A stretch of 63,292 nucleotides of DNA from Planctomycetota bacterium (lineage in GTDB: Bacteria > Planctomycetota > Brocadiia > SM23-32 > JAKLEA01), in NCBI GenBank assembly GCA_022711755.1, contig JAKLEA010000031.1:1-63292 (forward strand), read 5' to 3'. Positions 34,812-43,189 of the stretch are shown here, in pieces (within the stretch, counting starts at the first letter, position 1; every line of letters begins with the position of its first letter). The position numbers and the translations under genes are program-made. The notes beneath the pieces are model-generated. The model was given only the letters and a program-made list of their open reading frames with translations, searched no databases and was not told where the DNA came from.

Positions 34812-35654
34812 GTGGAATCTTTTCCCAGAACGATGATTGAGAACATCTCGGTATCCCGGATGATCATCGGCACTAACTGGTTCCTGGGACACTCCCATAC
34901 CAGCGACGCCAAGTCAAGGTTCATACGGGAGTATATGGATTCATCCAGAATTGCGGGCATCCTTGAGGTGTTCCTGAATGCCGGCATTGACACAACGGTC
35001 GGCCTGATGCAGGAGCCTGTCATGCTGGAAGGGATTCAGAAGGCCCAGGACAGGACCGGAAAGAAGATCATCAGGATCGGCACGCCGGGCCTGGATATCA
35101 CGGAGGGCCAGGGCAAATGGGACAACGCGAAGCGGACGCTGGACGCCCAGATGCAGAGCGGCACGATAATCTGCATGCCGCACCAGAGCACGACTGACGC
35201 GCTCCTGGACAAGCGGGCCAGGACAATCCGCGAGATGGATGCCATATCCAAGCTGATCCGGGAGCGCGGGATGATTCCCGGATTGTCCACGCATGCCCCG
35301 GAGAGCATCATATTCACGGATGAGCGCAAGCTGGACGTTGCGACGTACATCCAGATTTACAACGCCGCCGGATTCATGATGCCGCTGGAGATTGACTGGA
35401 GCCAGCGCATCATCTGGAACGCGGCGCTCCCCGTGCTGACCATCAAACCCATGGCCGCAGGCCGCCTCCTGCCGATCGTGGGGCTGGCGTTCGCCTGGTC
35501 CACGATCCGTGACAAGGACATGGTGGCCGTGGGGACCATGACCGCCGACGAGGCCAGGGAGTGCATAGAAATCTCAAGGTCAATCCTGGAGCGCCGGAAG
35601 CCGGAGGTTGACCTGCAACGCACCCGAAGCAAGAACGTTGTGGACCCAAAGTAA
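34812..35654 (+). CDS. TIM-barrel protein of unknown function
   Basis: A 280-residue cytosolic protein, probably an alpha/beta barrel. It opens with MIIGTNWFLGHSHTSDAKS and contains strand-like segments AGIDTTVGLMQEPVM, KKIIRIGTPGLDITEG, GTIICMPHQSTTD, MIPGLSTHAPESIIF, LPVLTIKPMAAGRL and DMVAVGTMTADEARE. The last two resemble aldo/keto-reductase-type or aldolase barrels (KPMAAGR before a terminal strand), but the AKR catalytic tetrad is not evident. The start is GTG 34812 with CCGGAGG eight bases upstream; ATG 34833 is the alternative. It is followed 72 bases on by a secreted barrel protein. I do not recognise the gene. Confidence 0.55.
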   Translation: MESFPRTMIENISVSRMIIGTNWFLGHSHTSDAKSRFIREYMDSSRIAGILEVFLNAGIDTTVGLMQEPVMLEGIQKAQDRTGKKIIRIGTPGLDITEGQGKWDNAKRTLDAQMQSGTIICMPHQSTTDALLDKRARTIREMDAISKLIRERGMIPGLSTHAPESIIFTDERKLDVATYIQIYNAAGFMMPLEIDWSQRIIWNAALPVLTIKPMAAGRLLPIVGLAFAWSTIRDKDMVAVGTMTADEARECIEISRSILERRKPEVDLQRTRSKNVVDPK

Positions 35655-35726
35655 GGTTGGGAAATTTGCGCGCGGCGTCGCCAGGACATCGCGGATGACC
35701 GCGCGCAAGACGCATGGGAGCCTGAG

Positions 35727-37220
35727 ATGAGGACCGTCAATATCCCGGATGAAGACTCAGCTTTAATCACGCCGAACAAAAGCCTTCTGTTCGGCGTCAT
35801 TGCGATCATCCTGCTTTTCTCCTGCGCGGGCCTGAGCGCAGCCGAGTTGTTCACCGACACAGTCCTGCCTGTGGAAGGGAAGCCGTTCAGACTGGTAGTC
35901 CGCGAGGACGGAAGCTCATCCGTCAGGGTTGCCCATGTTAAAATATGTGATGCGAAGGGGACCGTCCTGACGGAGCGGGAAGTTCCTCTGGAGAAAGCGG
36001 GAAACGTCCTGCAGGGCAGCATCGAGGCAATAATCCCGAAGAACGGAATGTTCAAAGGGATCGCGCGGGTTGGGGAAACAAACATTGAGCTTCCCATTCC
36101 GGTCGTTTCATCCAAACGCGAAATCAACCTGATCTATTATGGTCTGGACTTAAAAGGGCTGAAGCGCGGCGACGCAAGATGGGCAACGCTTGTCACGTCA
36201 TGCGCCGAGGACGCGGTGGCGGAGCTTCGCGCGCGGGGGGTGACTCCGCTGCGATGGCACTGGGGCAGCAATTACCTCGGCGATCTTCAGAAGCAGGGAA
36301 ACGCCCATACCCCGCAATCCGCGAGGGAACTGGCGAAGAAGATGTACACGGATGACGCCGCGAAAATGCGGAAGGACGGCAAAGGCTACGACGGTTTCGG
36401 GATGGACGAGTTCGGCGGCTACACGGGTTCGGAGTTCGTGGAACTCACGAAAGGCTACGTGAGGGGCATAATTGATTCCCGCGCAACACACCCCGAAGGC
36501 TTCACGATGCTGGCATGGCACGCAGGCCCGATTGATCCGGAGCTTATGGGGCTTTACAAGCGCGGGGTTGAGTTCCTTATTCCAGAATCATATCTCCTTC
36601 AATGCGTCCCGTCCCAGTTGGGGACGGAGCTGGCGTCAAAGGACCTCGAAGGACGTATAATGTACGCTAGAGCCAATGATATGTTCACGGCCCCCTACAA
36701 GAGCCGCTGCCGCATCATTCCTTCGGTTGACGTTTCGGATGAGATACCAGCGCGGGAGTATGAACCCTTCTTCCGGATGCTCAGGCGGGAATACCCGGAG
36801 ATCAGGGGGATCGCGTTCTTCAATGTTCTTAAGAAATACCCGGAGAACTATAAGATTATTAATCAGCTCTGCATGGATTACTTCATCAAGCCCGTGCTGA
36901 CCTTCCAGGAGGGCAGCCTCTGGCATGATCGCCTCGGAAGCGGCAAAGTCACAGCTTGTCTGAGCAACATCGGCGGGATGGATTCCGGAGAGGTCAGGCT
37001 CCGGCTGCTTGCGGACGGCAGGGAAGTGGCTGCGGCATCGTTGTCATCGGCGCCCGCCGGCTTCAGCAGGTGCGACAATCGGGCGGTCGCAGTCTTCGAT
37101 TGGAATCCGCCCGAAGAGGGGACGCGACATTTGAGGGTGGAGATTGTCAAGACGACGGATGCGACCGTGCTTGATCCGGCAATGGAAGCGGATATTTATT
37201 TCGCCTCGGAATCCCGGTGA
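35727..37220 (+). CDS. Exported TIM-barrel protein with C-terminal beta domain
   Basis: A 497-residue protein. After about 17 polar residues comes a signal segment (LLFGVIAIILLFSCAGLSA). An N-terminal beta-sandwich (LFTDTVLPVEGKPFRLVVRE) leads into a barrel (INLIYYGLDLKGLKRG, GFGMDEFGGYTGSEFVEL, FTMLAWHAGPIDPE, IRGIAFFNVLKKYPENY). The C-terminal 110 residues resemble a CARDB-like Ig domain (KVTACLSNIGGMDSGEVRLR). The acidic GMDEFGG loop is a candidate catalytic site by analogy with family 5/42-like hydrolases; no family number can be given. Same direction as the GH92 gene and the preceding barrel protein, so it may belong with them. Confidence 0.55.
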   Translation: MRTVNIPDEDSALITPNKSLLFGVIAIILLFSCAGLSAAELFTDTVLPVEGKPFRLVVREDGSSSVRVAHVKICDAKGTVLTEREVPLEKAGNVLQGSIEAIIPKNGMFKGIARVGETNIELPIPVVSSKREINLIYYGLDLKGLKRGDARWATLVTSCAEDAVAELRARGVTPLRWHWGSNYLGDLQKQGNAHTPQSARELAKKMYTDDAAKMRKDGKGYDGFGMDEFGGYTGSEFVELTKGYVRGIIDSRATHPEGFTMLAWHAGPIDPELMGLYKRGVEFLIPESYLLQCVPSQLGTELASKDLEGRIMYARANDMFTAPYKSRCRIIPSVDVSDEIPAREYEPFFRMLRREYPEIRGIAFFNVLKKYPENYKIINQLCMDYFIKPVLTFQEGSLWHDRLGSGKVTACLSNIGGMDSGEVRLRLLADGREVAAASLSSAPAGFSRCDNRAVAVFDWNPPEEGTRHLRVEIVKTTDATVLDPAMEADIYFASESR

Positions 37221-37488
37221 CCTGGGCGGTTGATGCACCCGTTGAAGACGGTCTGGGCGTCCGAGGCATTAGTCCTGCGGTTCGGTTTTTGTGGGGAGAT
37301 GCCATCTCCTCCGTGAGAATTGGCATGAATGCAACCCGTCTCTTTCCCTCCGGCAGGTTTGACACCTTTCAATTCATTTGCTACGATTGCGGCCATTGTG
37401 GCATACCGTGCCGGCGGGAATCGGCCGATCGCCATCGGAGTTCACAGCCGATAGCATTTCGCCGTGCATAATTTGTTCAAAATTGGAT
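37221..37488. other. Intergenic region before tRNA-Arg
   Basis: 268 bases without a supported gene. A GGAGAT-GCC-ATCTCC hairpin lies near 37296-37310 and may end the upstream transcript, though no T-tract follows. A CATAAT close to the tRNA (about 37467-37472) could be its -10, with no convincing -35. Confidence 0.35.
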
Positions 37489-37565
37489 GCGCCCGTAGCT
37501 CAGTAGGATAGAGCGGCGGTTTCCTAAACCGCAGGCCACAGGTTCGAATCCTGTCGGGCGTACCA
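37489..37565 (+). tRNA. tRNA-Arg (anticodon CCU)
   Basis: A full cloverleaf: acceptor stem GCGCCCG pairing with CGGGCGT (G-U at the end), D-arm with GCTC-AGTAGGATA-GAGC, anticodon stem GCGGT/ACCGC with loop TTCCTAA giving anticodon CCT, variable loop, and T-arm with GGTTCGAATCC. The discriminator is A and CCA is encoded (37563-37565). It reads AGG codons, rare in this genome. No integrase or duplicated 3' end is adjacent. Confidence 0.97.
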
Positions 37566-37636
37566 TTTTCCGTTCGTTTCCCAATGCGCCGGGCGTATTC
37601 AAGCATCCGGCAGCGGGCCGTTCACTGGAGCAACAC

Positions 37637-38458
37637 GTGGCAAAAAAGCCGGAGACGCAAACCGCCGAGCAACAGGCGAAGGCGCTGAGAGCGCCTGACG
37701 AGGTTCTGGCGGAGAACATCAGAAACGTCTGGGAAAAGTATCAGCGAAACATCACCGCCGTCCTGCTGGCCGCCGCCGTCATCCTGGTGGCCACGGCCCT
37801 TTACCGCAACCACGTCATGACGGAAACCGAGGACGGCTGGACTGCGCTTGCGGAGAGCTACGCGGCGGCGGACGTCATCGAGGCCCGGCGCAAGTGCGAA
37901 CAATACGTCAACACCGGCGGCGGCACGCGCGCCACGCCCTGGGTGAAGCTGCGTTTGCTGCAAATCCAGCTTGCGATGAGCGATTCGGAGGCGGCGCTGA
38001 AGACCTCCGGGGAACTGATGGCCGCGTATCGCGGCAAGCCGGTTGCCGAGATCGCGCAACCCCTCCACGCGGCCGCGCTTGAGGGCGCCAAACGCTACGT
38101 CGAGGCGGCTGAGAGTTTCGAGGCGCTGGCCGCAAGGTCCTCCGGAAAAATGGCCGCGCGCTTTTTCTGGGACGCCGGCCGGAACCGGGAAGCAGCCGCT
38201 GCCGTCGCCCTCGGCCAGGATCAGAAGGACGTTGCCGAGAAGCAGGTTGAGCTTGCCCGGAAGGCCTACGAGCAGGCCGACCGGAATGAGCCGTCGAACG
38301 TGGTCCGGGAGCTTGCAGCCGGACGGCTTACCCAGTTGGCCGCCGGGGGGCGTCCGCGGATGATGCCGGCAACCGTCCTGCCGCCGGCCCCTGAGCAGAA
38401 AATCGAGAGCGAAACGCCGGTCCCGGCGCCTCACGCGCCGATTCCCGGTTCGGAATAA
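37637..38458 (+). CDS. YfgM-like membrane-anchored TPR protein
   Basis: A 273-residue protein: a cytoplasmic N-terminus (MAKKPETQTAEQQAKAL), one membrane helix (ITAVLLAAAVILVATALY), then a periplasmic helical repeat region (about 70-240) with TPR-like pairs (WTALAESYAAADVIEAR, LRLLQIQLAMSDSEAALK, AALEGAKRYVEAAESFEALA). The order and length fit the YfgM/TPR_21 group, which works beside SecYEG and BamB in outer-membrane protein handling; in more distant phyla this role is only inferred. The start is GTG. It is preceded by tRNA-Arg and followed by the corrinoid gene behind its own promoter, so it is probably monocistronic. Confidence 0.65.
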   Translation: MAKKPETQTAEQQAKALRAPDEVLAENIRNVWEKYQRNITAVLLAAAVILVATALYRNHVMTETEDGWTALAESYAAADVIEARRKCEQYVNTGGGTRATPWVKLRLLQIQLAMSDSEAALKTSGELMAAYRGKPVAEIAQPLHAAALEGAKRYVEAAESFEALAARSSGKMAARFFWDAGRNREAAAAVALGQDQKDVAEKQVELARKAYEQADRNEPSNVVRELAAGRLTQLAAGGRPRMMPATVLPPAPEQKIESETPVPAPHAPIPGSE

Positions 38459-38505
38459 CGATTGTCAAACCCGCGCCCCGGCGTTCATCTTTTCTTAATA
38501 GATGA

Positions 38506-38534
38506 TTGACATTGCGGGATGCGGGCTGTAGATT
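38506..38534 (+). promoter_or_regulatory. Sigma-70-type promoter for the corrinoid protein
   Basis: Perfect TTGACA (38506-38511), a 17-base spacer and TAGATT (38529-38534). Transcription would start near 38541, about 75 bases before the ATG. The leader is too short for a cobalamin riboswitch. Confidence 0.6.
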
Positions 38535-38615
38535 TCTTCACATGAAGGCAGAGGGCGGATCGGATGAATTCGCCCGCGCACGGCTTTGCCTGTGACCGAT
38601 TAAGGAGGAACGTTG

Positions 38616-39248
38616 ATGGCCGATTTGAAAGCGCTTGCCGAAAGCATCATCAAGGGCAAGAGAGACGACGCGGTTAAGATGGTAAAACAGGCCCTGGAAG
38701 AGAAGGTTCCCGTTGGGGACATCCTGAATAAGGGGCTTATCGCGGGTATGAACGAGGTCGGACGCCGCTTCAAGGCGCAGGAATTCTATGTCCCCGAGGT
38801 GCTAATCGCAGCCAGGGCCATGAAGAGTTCCATGGAAGTCCTTCAGCCCCTGCTCGTCAAGGCAGGCATCAAGCCCGTCGGCACGATAGTCGTCGGCACG
38901 GTCAAGGGCGACCTGCACGATATCGGCAAGAACCTTGTCGCCATGATGTTGCAGGGCGCGGGGTTCGACGTGAAGGACGCCGGCATTGACGTCGAGCCGG
39001 CCAAGTTCGCCGAAGAGGTCAAGAAGTCCGGCGCGCAGGTCTGCGCTTTGTCGGCCCTCCTGACGACGACCATGCCCCGCATGGCCGACGTTGTGAAGCT
39101 CTTCAAGGCCGAAGGCGTTTCCGCAAAGATCATGATCGGCGGCGCTCCGGTCACGCAGAGCTACGCGGACGAGATCGGCGCGGACGGTTACGCGCCCGAC
39201 GCTGCTTCCGCGGTTGACAAAGCCCGGCAGCTCGTCGGCATCGCCTAG
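38616..39248 (+). CDS. Corrinoid protein of a methyltransferase system
   Basis: A 210-residue cobalamin-binding methyl carrier. The N-terminal helical bundle (residues 1-85) is the B12-binding-2 cap. The C-terminal Rossmann domain has DLHDIGKN with His101 as the lower cobalt ligand, plus CALSALLTTTMPRM and IMIGGAPVTQSYADEIGADGY, which carry the Ser and Gly residues of the cobalamin pocket. In methanogens and acetogens such proteins accept methyl from methylamines, methanol or methoxyaromatics and pass it to a UroD-fold methyltransferase. AAGGAGG at about 38602-38608 supports ATG 38616 over the adjacent TTG 38613. A UroD-fold gene lies just downstream on the other strand. Confidence 0.92.
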   Translation: MADLKALAESIIKGKRDDAVKMVKQALEEKVPVGDILNKGLIAGMNEVGRRFKAQEFYVPEVLIAARAMKSSMEVLQPLLVKAGIKPVGTIVVGTVKGDLHDIGKNLVAMMLQGAGFDVKDAGIDVEPAKFAEEVKKSGAQVCALSALLTTTMPRMADVVKLFKAEGVSAKIMIGGAPVTQSYADEIGADGYAPDAASAVDKARQLVGIA

Positions 39249-39281
39249 CAGTAACGCGATAGGATAGACAGGACGAAATAC

Positions 39282-39324
39282 AAAGCCCCGCGCGCGGTCG
39301 GCCGCGAGCGGGGCTTTATATTTA
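39282..39324. terminator. Bidirectional rho-independent-type terminator
   Basis: AAAGCCCCGC (39282-39291) pairs with GCGGGGCTTT (39308-39317), with further GC pairing in the loop, followed by an AT-rich TATATTT tail. It lies between the converging corrinoid and UroD genes and can serve both strands. Confidence 0.85.
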
Positions 39325-39338
39325 ACCCGGCGCAAACG

Positions 39339-40385
39339 TCAGCGGACAGGAACAGGCTTCTCAATGGAACATTGAAGAATCACGCGCCGCCCGCGTGAAA
39401 TATCCAGAATCCGCTCGATCCCCATGCCGTCCTTCGGCCCTACGTAGACGATCTGATCCTCCCGCAGCCCCTTCCAGAATCTCTCGAAATCGTCCGAAGC
39501 GCGGTCATTCAACTGCGCCGAACGCAGCGTCTTCATGCTCCTGAGTTCCGGGATGTGCCGCGCATGGTCCCCGCACAGGTGCATCATCCCGCCGCGGGGA
39601 GACAGGTCGAGCAGTTCCGAATCCAGCGGGGCAAAGAACTCCGCGTACTGTGCCGCCGAGAAGAGATCCGTCGCGCAGCCGTCAATCTGCCCGAAACCGG
39701 GCGGCGCGTAACGATTCTCTGCTACGGAGTTGCGCCGCAGACCTTCCGGCATGACTTCCATGAATGCCCGCGTGGCCCCGGCTATCGCATCGTTTATGAT
39801 CCGCAGGCAGCGATGCGCGCCGGACGGGTCATCCATCATCAGGTCCAGTATCCGATCCCCGAACAGGTTGATTGCGATGTTGACGGGGCAACTGAAGACG
39901 GGCGTCGCGACGAGGATGGGCGGTCTGACGGCCTCGCACACAATCTGCGCAAGCCGCAATCCCCGCCGGAGGACTTCGCTCCCGGAAAGGTCCGGCATGG
40001 CGAGATCGCGCGGGGCGCAGTCCAGGCGCTCAGCCCAGACCTGCCCGTCCCGGAAGCTCGTTTTCGCCCCGAAAAGCGCGTCAATGAAATGAACGCCGAG
40101 CGGATCAAGCTCGATGACAAGCGGTCGGAAGGTGACCGAGTCGGCGGCGCAGGCGGCGTTCTGCGCCATGTCTGCAAGGATTTCGCGGAGCCATTTCTCC
40201 GGCTCCTCAAGCATATCGGTTTCATTGATCCCGGCCAACCCGTGCGACCTGCCGAACCAGCGCCCGTCAATCGCGATGACGTGTTCGGGCGCGCGGCCAC
40301 GGTAAAGGTCCGCCACCCGCGCCATGTGGCGGAACTGCGCGTCCTCAATCTCCGGCGTCAGCCAGTTGAACGACTGCTTCGTCAT
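39339..40385 (-). CDS. UroD-fold corrinoid-dependent methyltransferase-like protein
   Basis: A 348-residue cytosolic protein of the uroporphyrinogen decarboxylase superfamily. The N-terminus and length, and segments IVIELDPLGVHFIDALFG, AQIVCEAVRPPILVATPVF and MMHLCGDHARHIPELRSM, fit the methyltransferase branch (MtaA/MtbA-like) better than true HemE; the His-x-Cys in HLCGD resembles the zinc site of that branch. It lies opposite and convergent to a corrinoid protein, the natural partner. The substrate (a methylated thiol, amine or O-methyl aromatic) cannot be read from sequence. The start ATG at 40385 has no strong ribosome site (AAAGGG nearby). Confidence 0.78.
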   Translation of the reverse strand: MTKQSFNWLTPEIEDAQFRHMARVADLYRGRAPEHVIAIDGRWFGRSHGLAGINETDMLEEPEKWLREILADMAQNAACAADSVTFRPLVIELDPLGVHFIDALFGAKTSFRDGQVWAERLDCAPRDLAMPDLSGSEVLRRGLRLAQIVCEAVRPPILVATPVFSCPVNIAINLFGDRILDLMMDDPSGAHRCLRIINDAIAGATRAFMEVMPEGLRRNSVAENRYAPPGFGQIDGCATDLFSAAQYAEFFAPLDSELLDLSPRGGMMHLCGDHARHIPELRSMKTLRSAQLNDRASDDFERFWKGLREDQIVYVGPKDGMGIERILDISRGRRVILQCSIEKPVPVR

Positions 40386-40426
40386 GCGCTTCTCCGGAAA
40401 GGGTATTATCGGTTAGAATCGCAGGC

Positions 40427-42145
40427 GTGGAGAACCACGTCAGAGAGAAACCCGTCGCCGGATTCGAGAGCGGAACACGCCTGCTGGATCATCCCCTCGC
40501 GCAACCGGCGCTCCTCGTCCTGGTCGTTCTCTGCTCATTTTATCCGGTCCTGAGCGCCGATTTCACCAATTTCGACGACGGGCTTTTCCTCTACGAAAAC
40601 GAGCTTACAAAAGATTCCTCTCCCGCCGGGATTGCGCGGATATTCAAGACAAACACAGGCCCCAATTACGTTCCGCTCGTCATTCTGAGTTTCACGATAG
40701 AGCGGGCAATCTGGGGGCTTCGTCCGGAGTTCTATCACGCCGTCAACCTGTTGCTTCACGCCGGCTCGGCCTTGCTGGTCTTCCATCTGTTGAAACGGCT
40801 TTGCTGCGGCGGGATTCCAGCTCTGGCGGCGGCGATCATCTGGGCGGTTCATCCAATGCGCGCCGAATCCGTCGCGTGGGTGACTGAGCGAAAGGACTGC
40901 CTCTGCGCGTTCTTCTACTTCTCCGCCATCGCGTTCTATCTGCGCTTCCGCAATGAAAAGAAAAACCGTTTCTACATTCTGACGCTTTTCGCGCACGCTC
41001 TGGCCCTGCTGTCCAAGGGCATGGCCGTCATGCTGCCGCTGACGCTCCTCCTTCTGGATTGGCATCAGCAACGCAGGGACTGGAAGAGGGCGATAATCGA
41101 AAAGCTCCCCATGTTTCTTCTGGCGGCGCTGTGCGCTTATCCCACGCTTGCGGCGCATGTCGAGACGGGCACTGCGGAATCATTCGGATCCGCGCCCGGC
41201 AGGCGGGCGTCCCTCATGGCGTATTCGCTCTGGTTCCACCTGGGGAAGCAGGCGCTTCCGCTGCGGCTTTGCCCGGCCTATTACGTCCCGGAGCCGGTAT
41301 CTCCTCTTGCGCCGGCGTATTTCGTCTGCCTTGTTTCCACGGCTGCGCTTGCCGCGTTGCTCTGGACGTTCAGGGCCAGCAGAATGCTCGTCCTCGGCGC
41401 GGCCTTCTACCTGATCGCCTTCCTGCCGGCGTCGCAGATCGTGCCGCTCAAGTACCCCGTCGCCGACCGCTATACCTGTCTGCCGTCTTTCGGACTGGTC
41501 CTGCTTCTTTGCGCGGCGGCGGGGAGGATCCGGGAATTCGACATCGGGCGAGGAATGATGACGCTGCCGATTGCGGCGTGTATAGTCACGGTAATACTGT
41601 CTCAGGCGACGGCGCGCCAGTGCGCGCTGTGGCGGGACAGCCTGACGCTCTGGAGCGACGCGGAGCGGAAGCTGCCCGACAGCCCGGCGGTACTGCTCTG
41701 CCTGGGGAACTACTGGAACACCGCCGGCGAGCCGGAAAAGGCCATGCCTTACATAATGCGCGGCCTGCAAAAATCGCCGGAGGAGGCGAATCTCATCCGG
41801 GAAGCCGCCGTCGCATTCCTGCAACTCGGCAACATCAGGCAGGCTTACGAGATGATATCAAAGACCCCGCCCGGCGACTTCGATGACAAGCAGGGAATGG
41901 AGATAATGGGCGTGTGCCTTATCGAACTCGGCAACATCGAGGAAGGGGGGCGCATCTTCCGCGGCCTTCAGGCGCGGTTTCCTGACGCCGCCAGCGTCTG
42001 GCAGTTGAACGGCATAGCCCTGCTCAATGCCGGATATCCCGCCGAAGCCATGCCGCTCCTGCAAAAAGCGCTGGAACTGTCCCCCCGCAATCCGGACATT
42101 CTTGACCAGATACGCCGCGCGGAATCAATGACCGGCCTGCCGTAA
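40427..42145 (+). CDS. TMTC-like polytopic membrane protein with C-terminal TPRs
   Basis: A 572-residue protein. Residues 25-400 form about ten membrane helices with FTNFDDGLFLYENE (an acidic first loop typical of GT-C glycosyltransferases), NYVPLVILSFTIERAIWG and a long WAVHPMRAESVAWVTERKDC loop characteristic of the DUF1736/TMTC group. Residues about 415-570 form TPR units (SPAVLLCLGNYWNTAGEPEKA, AASVWQLNGIALLNAGYPAEA). Eukaryotic TMTCs are O-mannosyltransferases; bacterial members are unproven. The start is GTG 40427; a TAGAAT at 40414-40419 would place transcription at the start codon itself, so the mRNA may be leaderless. Confidence 0.72.
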   Translation: MENHVREKPVAGFESGTRLLDHPLAQPALLVLVVLCSFYPVLSADFTNFDDGLFLYENELTKDSSPAGIARIFKTNTGPNYVPLVILSFTIERAIWGLRPEFYHAVNLLLHAGSALLVFHLLKRLCCGGIPALAAAIIWAVHPMRAESVAWVTERKDCLCAFFYFSAIAFYLRFRNEKKNRFYILTLFAHALALLSKGMAVMLPLTLLLLDWHQQRRDWKRAIIEKLPMFLLAALCAYPTLAAHVETGTAESFGSAPGRRASLMAYSLWFHLGKQALPLRLCPAYYVPEPVSPLAPAYFVCLVSTAALAALLWTFRASRMLVLGAAFYLIAFLPASQIVPLKYPVADRYTCLPSFGLVLLLCAAAGRIREFDIGRGMMTLPIAACIVTVILSQATARQCALWRDSLTLWSDAERKLPDSPAVLLCLGNYWNTAGEPEKAMPYIMRGLQKSPEEANLIREAAVAFLQLGNIRQAYEMISKTPPGDFDDKQGMEIMGVCLIELGNIEEGGRIFRGLQARFPDAASVWQLNGIALLNAGYPAEAMPLLQKALELSPRNPDILDQIRRAESMTGLP

Positions 42146-42155
42146 CCCCGCGAGA

Positions 42156-43160
42156 TTAGAAAATCACCTCGCCCTTGCCCTTCACGACCTGGCCGATCCG
42201 GAAATGACGGACCTTCATCTCATCCAGCAGCCTGCGGGTTCGCGCCTCGTTTTCAGGCTTGAGTATCACGACCATGCCAATGCCCATATTGAAGACGTGA
42301 TACATCTCCGCGTTCTCGATCCCGCCCTTCTCCTGCATGACTTTGAATATGTCCGGAACGGGCCAGGAGCCTCGGTCAATGACGGCGGAACATCTCTTCC
42401 CCAGGCTGCGCGGCACGTTGTCCTGCAACCCGCCGCCCGTGATGTGCGCGGCCGACTTTATCAGTCCCTTCTCGAACAGCTTCATCAGCGGGCGGACGTA
42501 GATGATAGTCGGCGTCAGCAGTTTCTTACCGACGCCGGATTTTATCTCGTCCTCGCTGAAGACCTTGCGCACGAGGCTGTAGCCGTTGGAGTGCGCCCCG
42601 CTGGACGCCAGCCCGATCAGGATGTCCCCGGGGCGCACGTCCCTGCCGGTCAGGAGCTTGCTCTTCGCCACGACCCCCACGGCGAACCCCGCAAGATCGT
42701 AATGACCTTCGCCGTAAAGTCCCGGCATCTCCGCCGTCTCCCCCCCGATCAGGGCGCATTCCGCCTGCCTGCACCCCTCCGAAATGCCCTTCAGGATTTC
42801 GTAACCCACGTTCTCGCGGATGTTCCCGGTGGCGAAATAGTCAAGGAAAATGAGCGGCTTCGCGCCGCAGGTGATCAGATCGTTGACGCACATGGCCACG
42901 AGGTCAATGCCGATCGTGTCATGCTTATCCAACAGGTGCGCGATCAGGAGCTTTGTGCCGACGCCGTCGGTGGTGGCCGCCAGGACAGGCTCGTCCGCGC
43001 CCTTGCGGGGGAGGCGGAACAGCCCGCTGAATCCGCCGATGCCGCCGACCTGCCAGCTCTGCCGTGTTGACTTGATCAGCCCGTCCACCTTGTCGAGAAA
43101 ACGATCCGCCCGGGCGATGTCCACGCCCGCCTGACTGTAGGTCATGCCGCTCTTTGCCAT
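42156..43160 (-). CDS. purM: Phosphoribosylformylglycinamidine cyclo-ligase (AIR synthase)
   Basis: A 334-residue enzyme of purine synthesis that closes the imidazole ring of FGAM using ATP. The dimer fold motifs are intact: TYSQAGVDIARAD, VLAATTDGVGTKLLIA, IGIDLVAMCVNDLITCGA, LIFLDYFATGNI, ALIGGETAEMPGLY, LASSGAHSNGYSLVR and HITGGGLQDNVPR. The end (EVIF) is normal. AAAGGAA lies 10 bases upstream of ATG 43160. It is 29 bases downstream of a DUF58 gene on the same strand, an unusual partner; no other purine gene is in the window, so it probably rides at the end of the envelope operon. Confidence 0.96.
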   Translation of the reverse strand: MAKSGMTYSQAGVDIARADRFLDKVDGLIKSTRQSWQVGGIGGFSGLFRLPRKGADEPVLAATTDGVGTKLLIAHLLDKHDTIGIDLVAMCVNDLITCGAKPLIFLDYFATGNIRENVGYEILKGISEGCRQAECALIGGETAEMPGLYGEGHYDLAGFAVGVVAKSKLLTGRDVRPGDILIGLASSGAHSNGYSLVRKVFSEDEIKSGVGKKLLTPTIIYVRPLMKLFEKGLIKSAAHITGGGLQDNVPRSLGKRCSAVIDRGSWPVPDIFKVMQEKGGIENAEMYHVFNMGIGMVVILKPENEARTRRLLDEMKVRHFRIGQVVKGKGEVIF

Positions 43161-43189
43161 GTCCGCGTCATTCCTTTCTTGTCCGCGCC

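Noticed and set aside
37489..37565. tRNA-Arg as an integration site
   Set aside because: No integrase gene and no repeat of the tRNA 3' end were found in the neighbourhood.
38459..38615. Possible cobalamin riboswitch before the corrinoid gene
   Set aside because: The leader after the promoter is about 75 bases and lacks the B12-box-like conserved sequence; riboswitches of this class need about 200 bases.
39339..40385. True uroporphyrinogen decarboxylase (hemE)
   Set aside because: The sequence carries a HLCGD-type motif and divergent pocket residues and sits opposite a corrinoid protein, fitting the methyltransferase branch.
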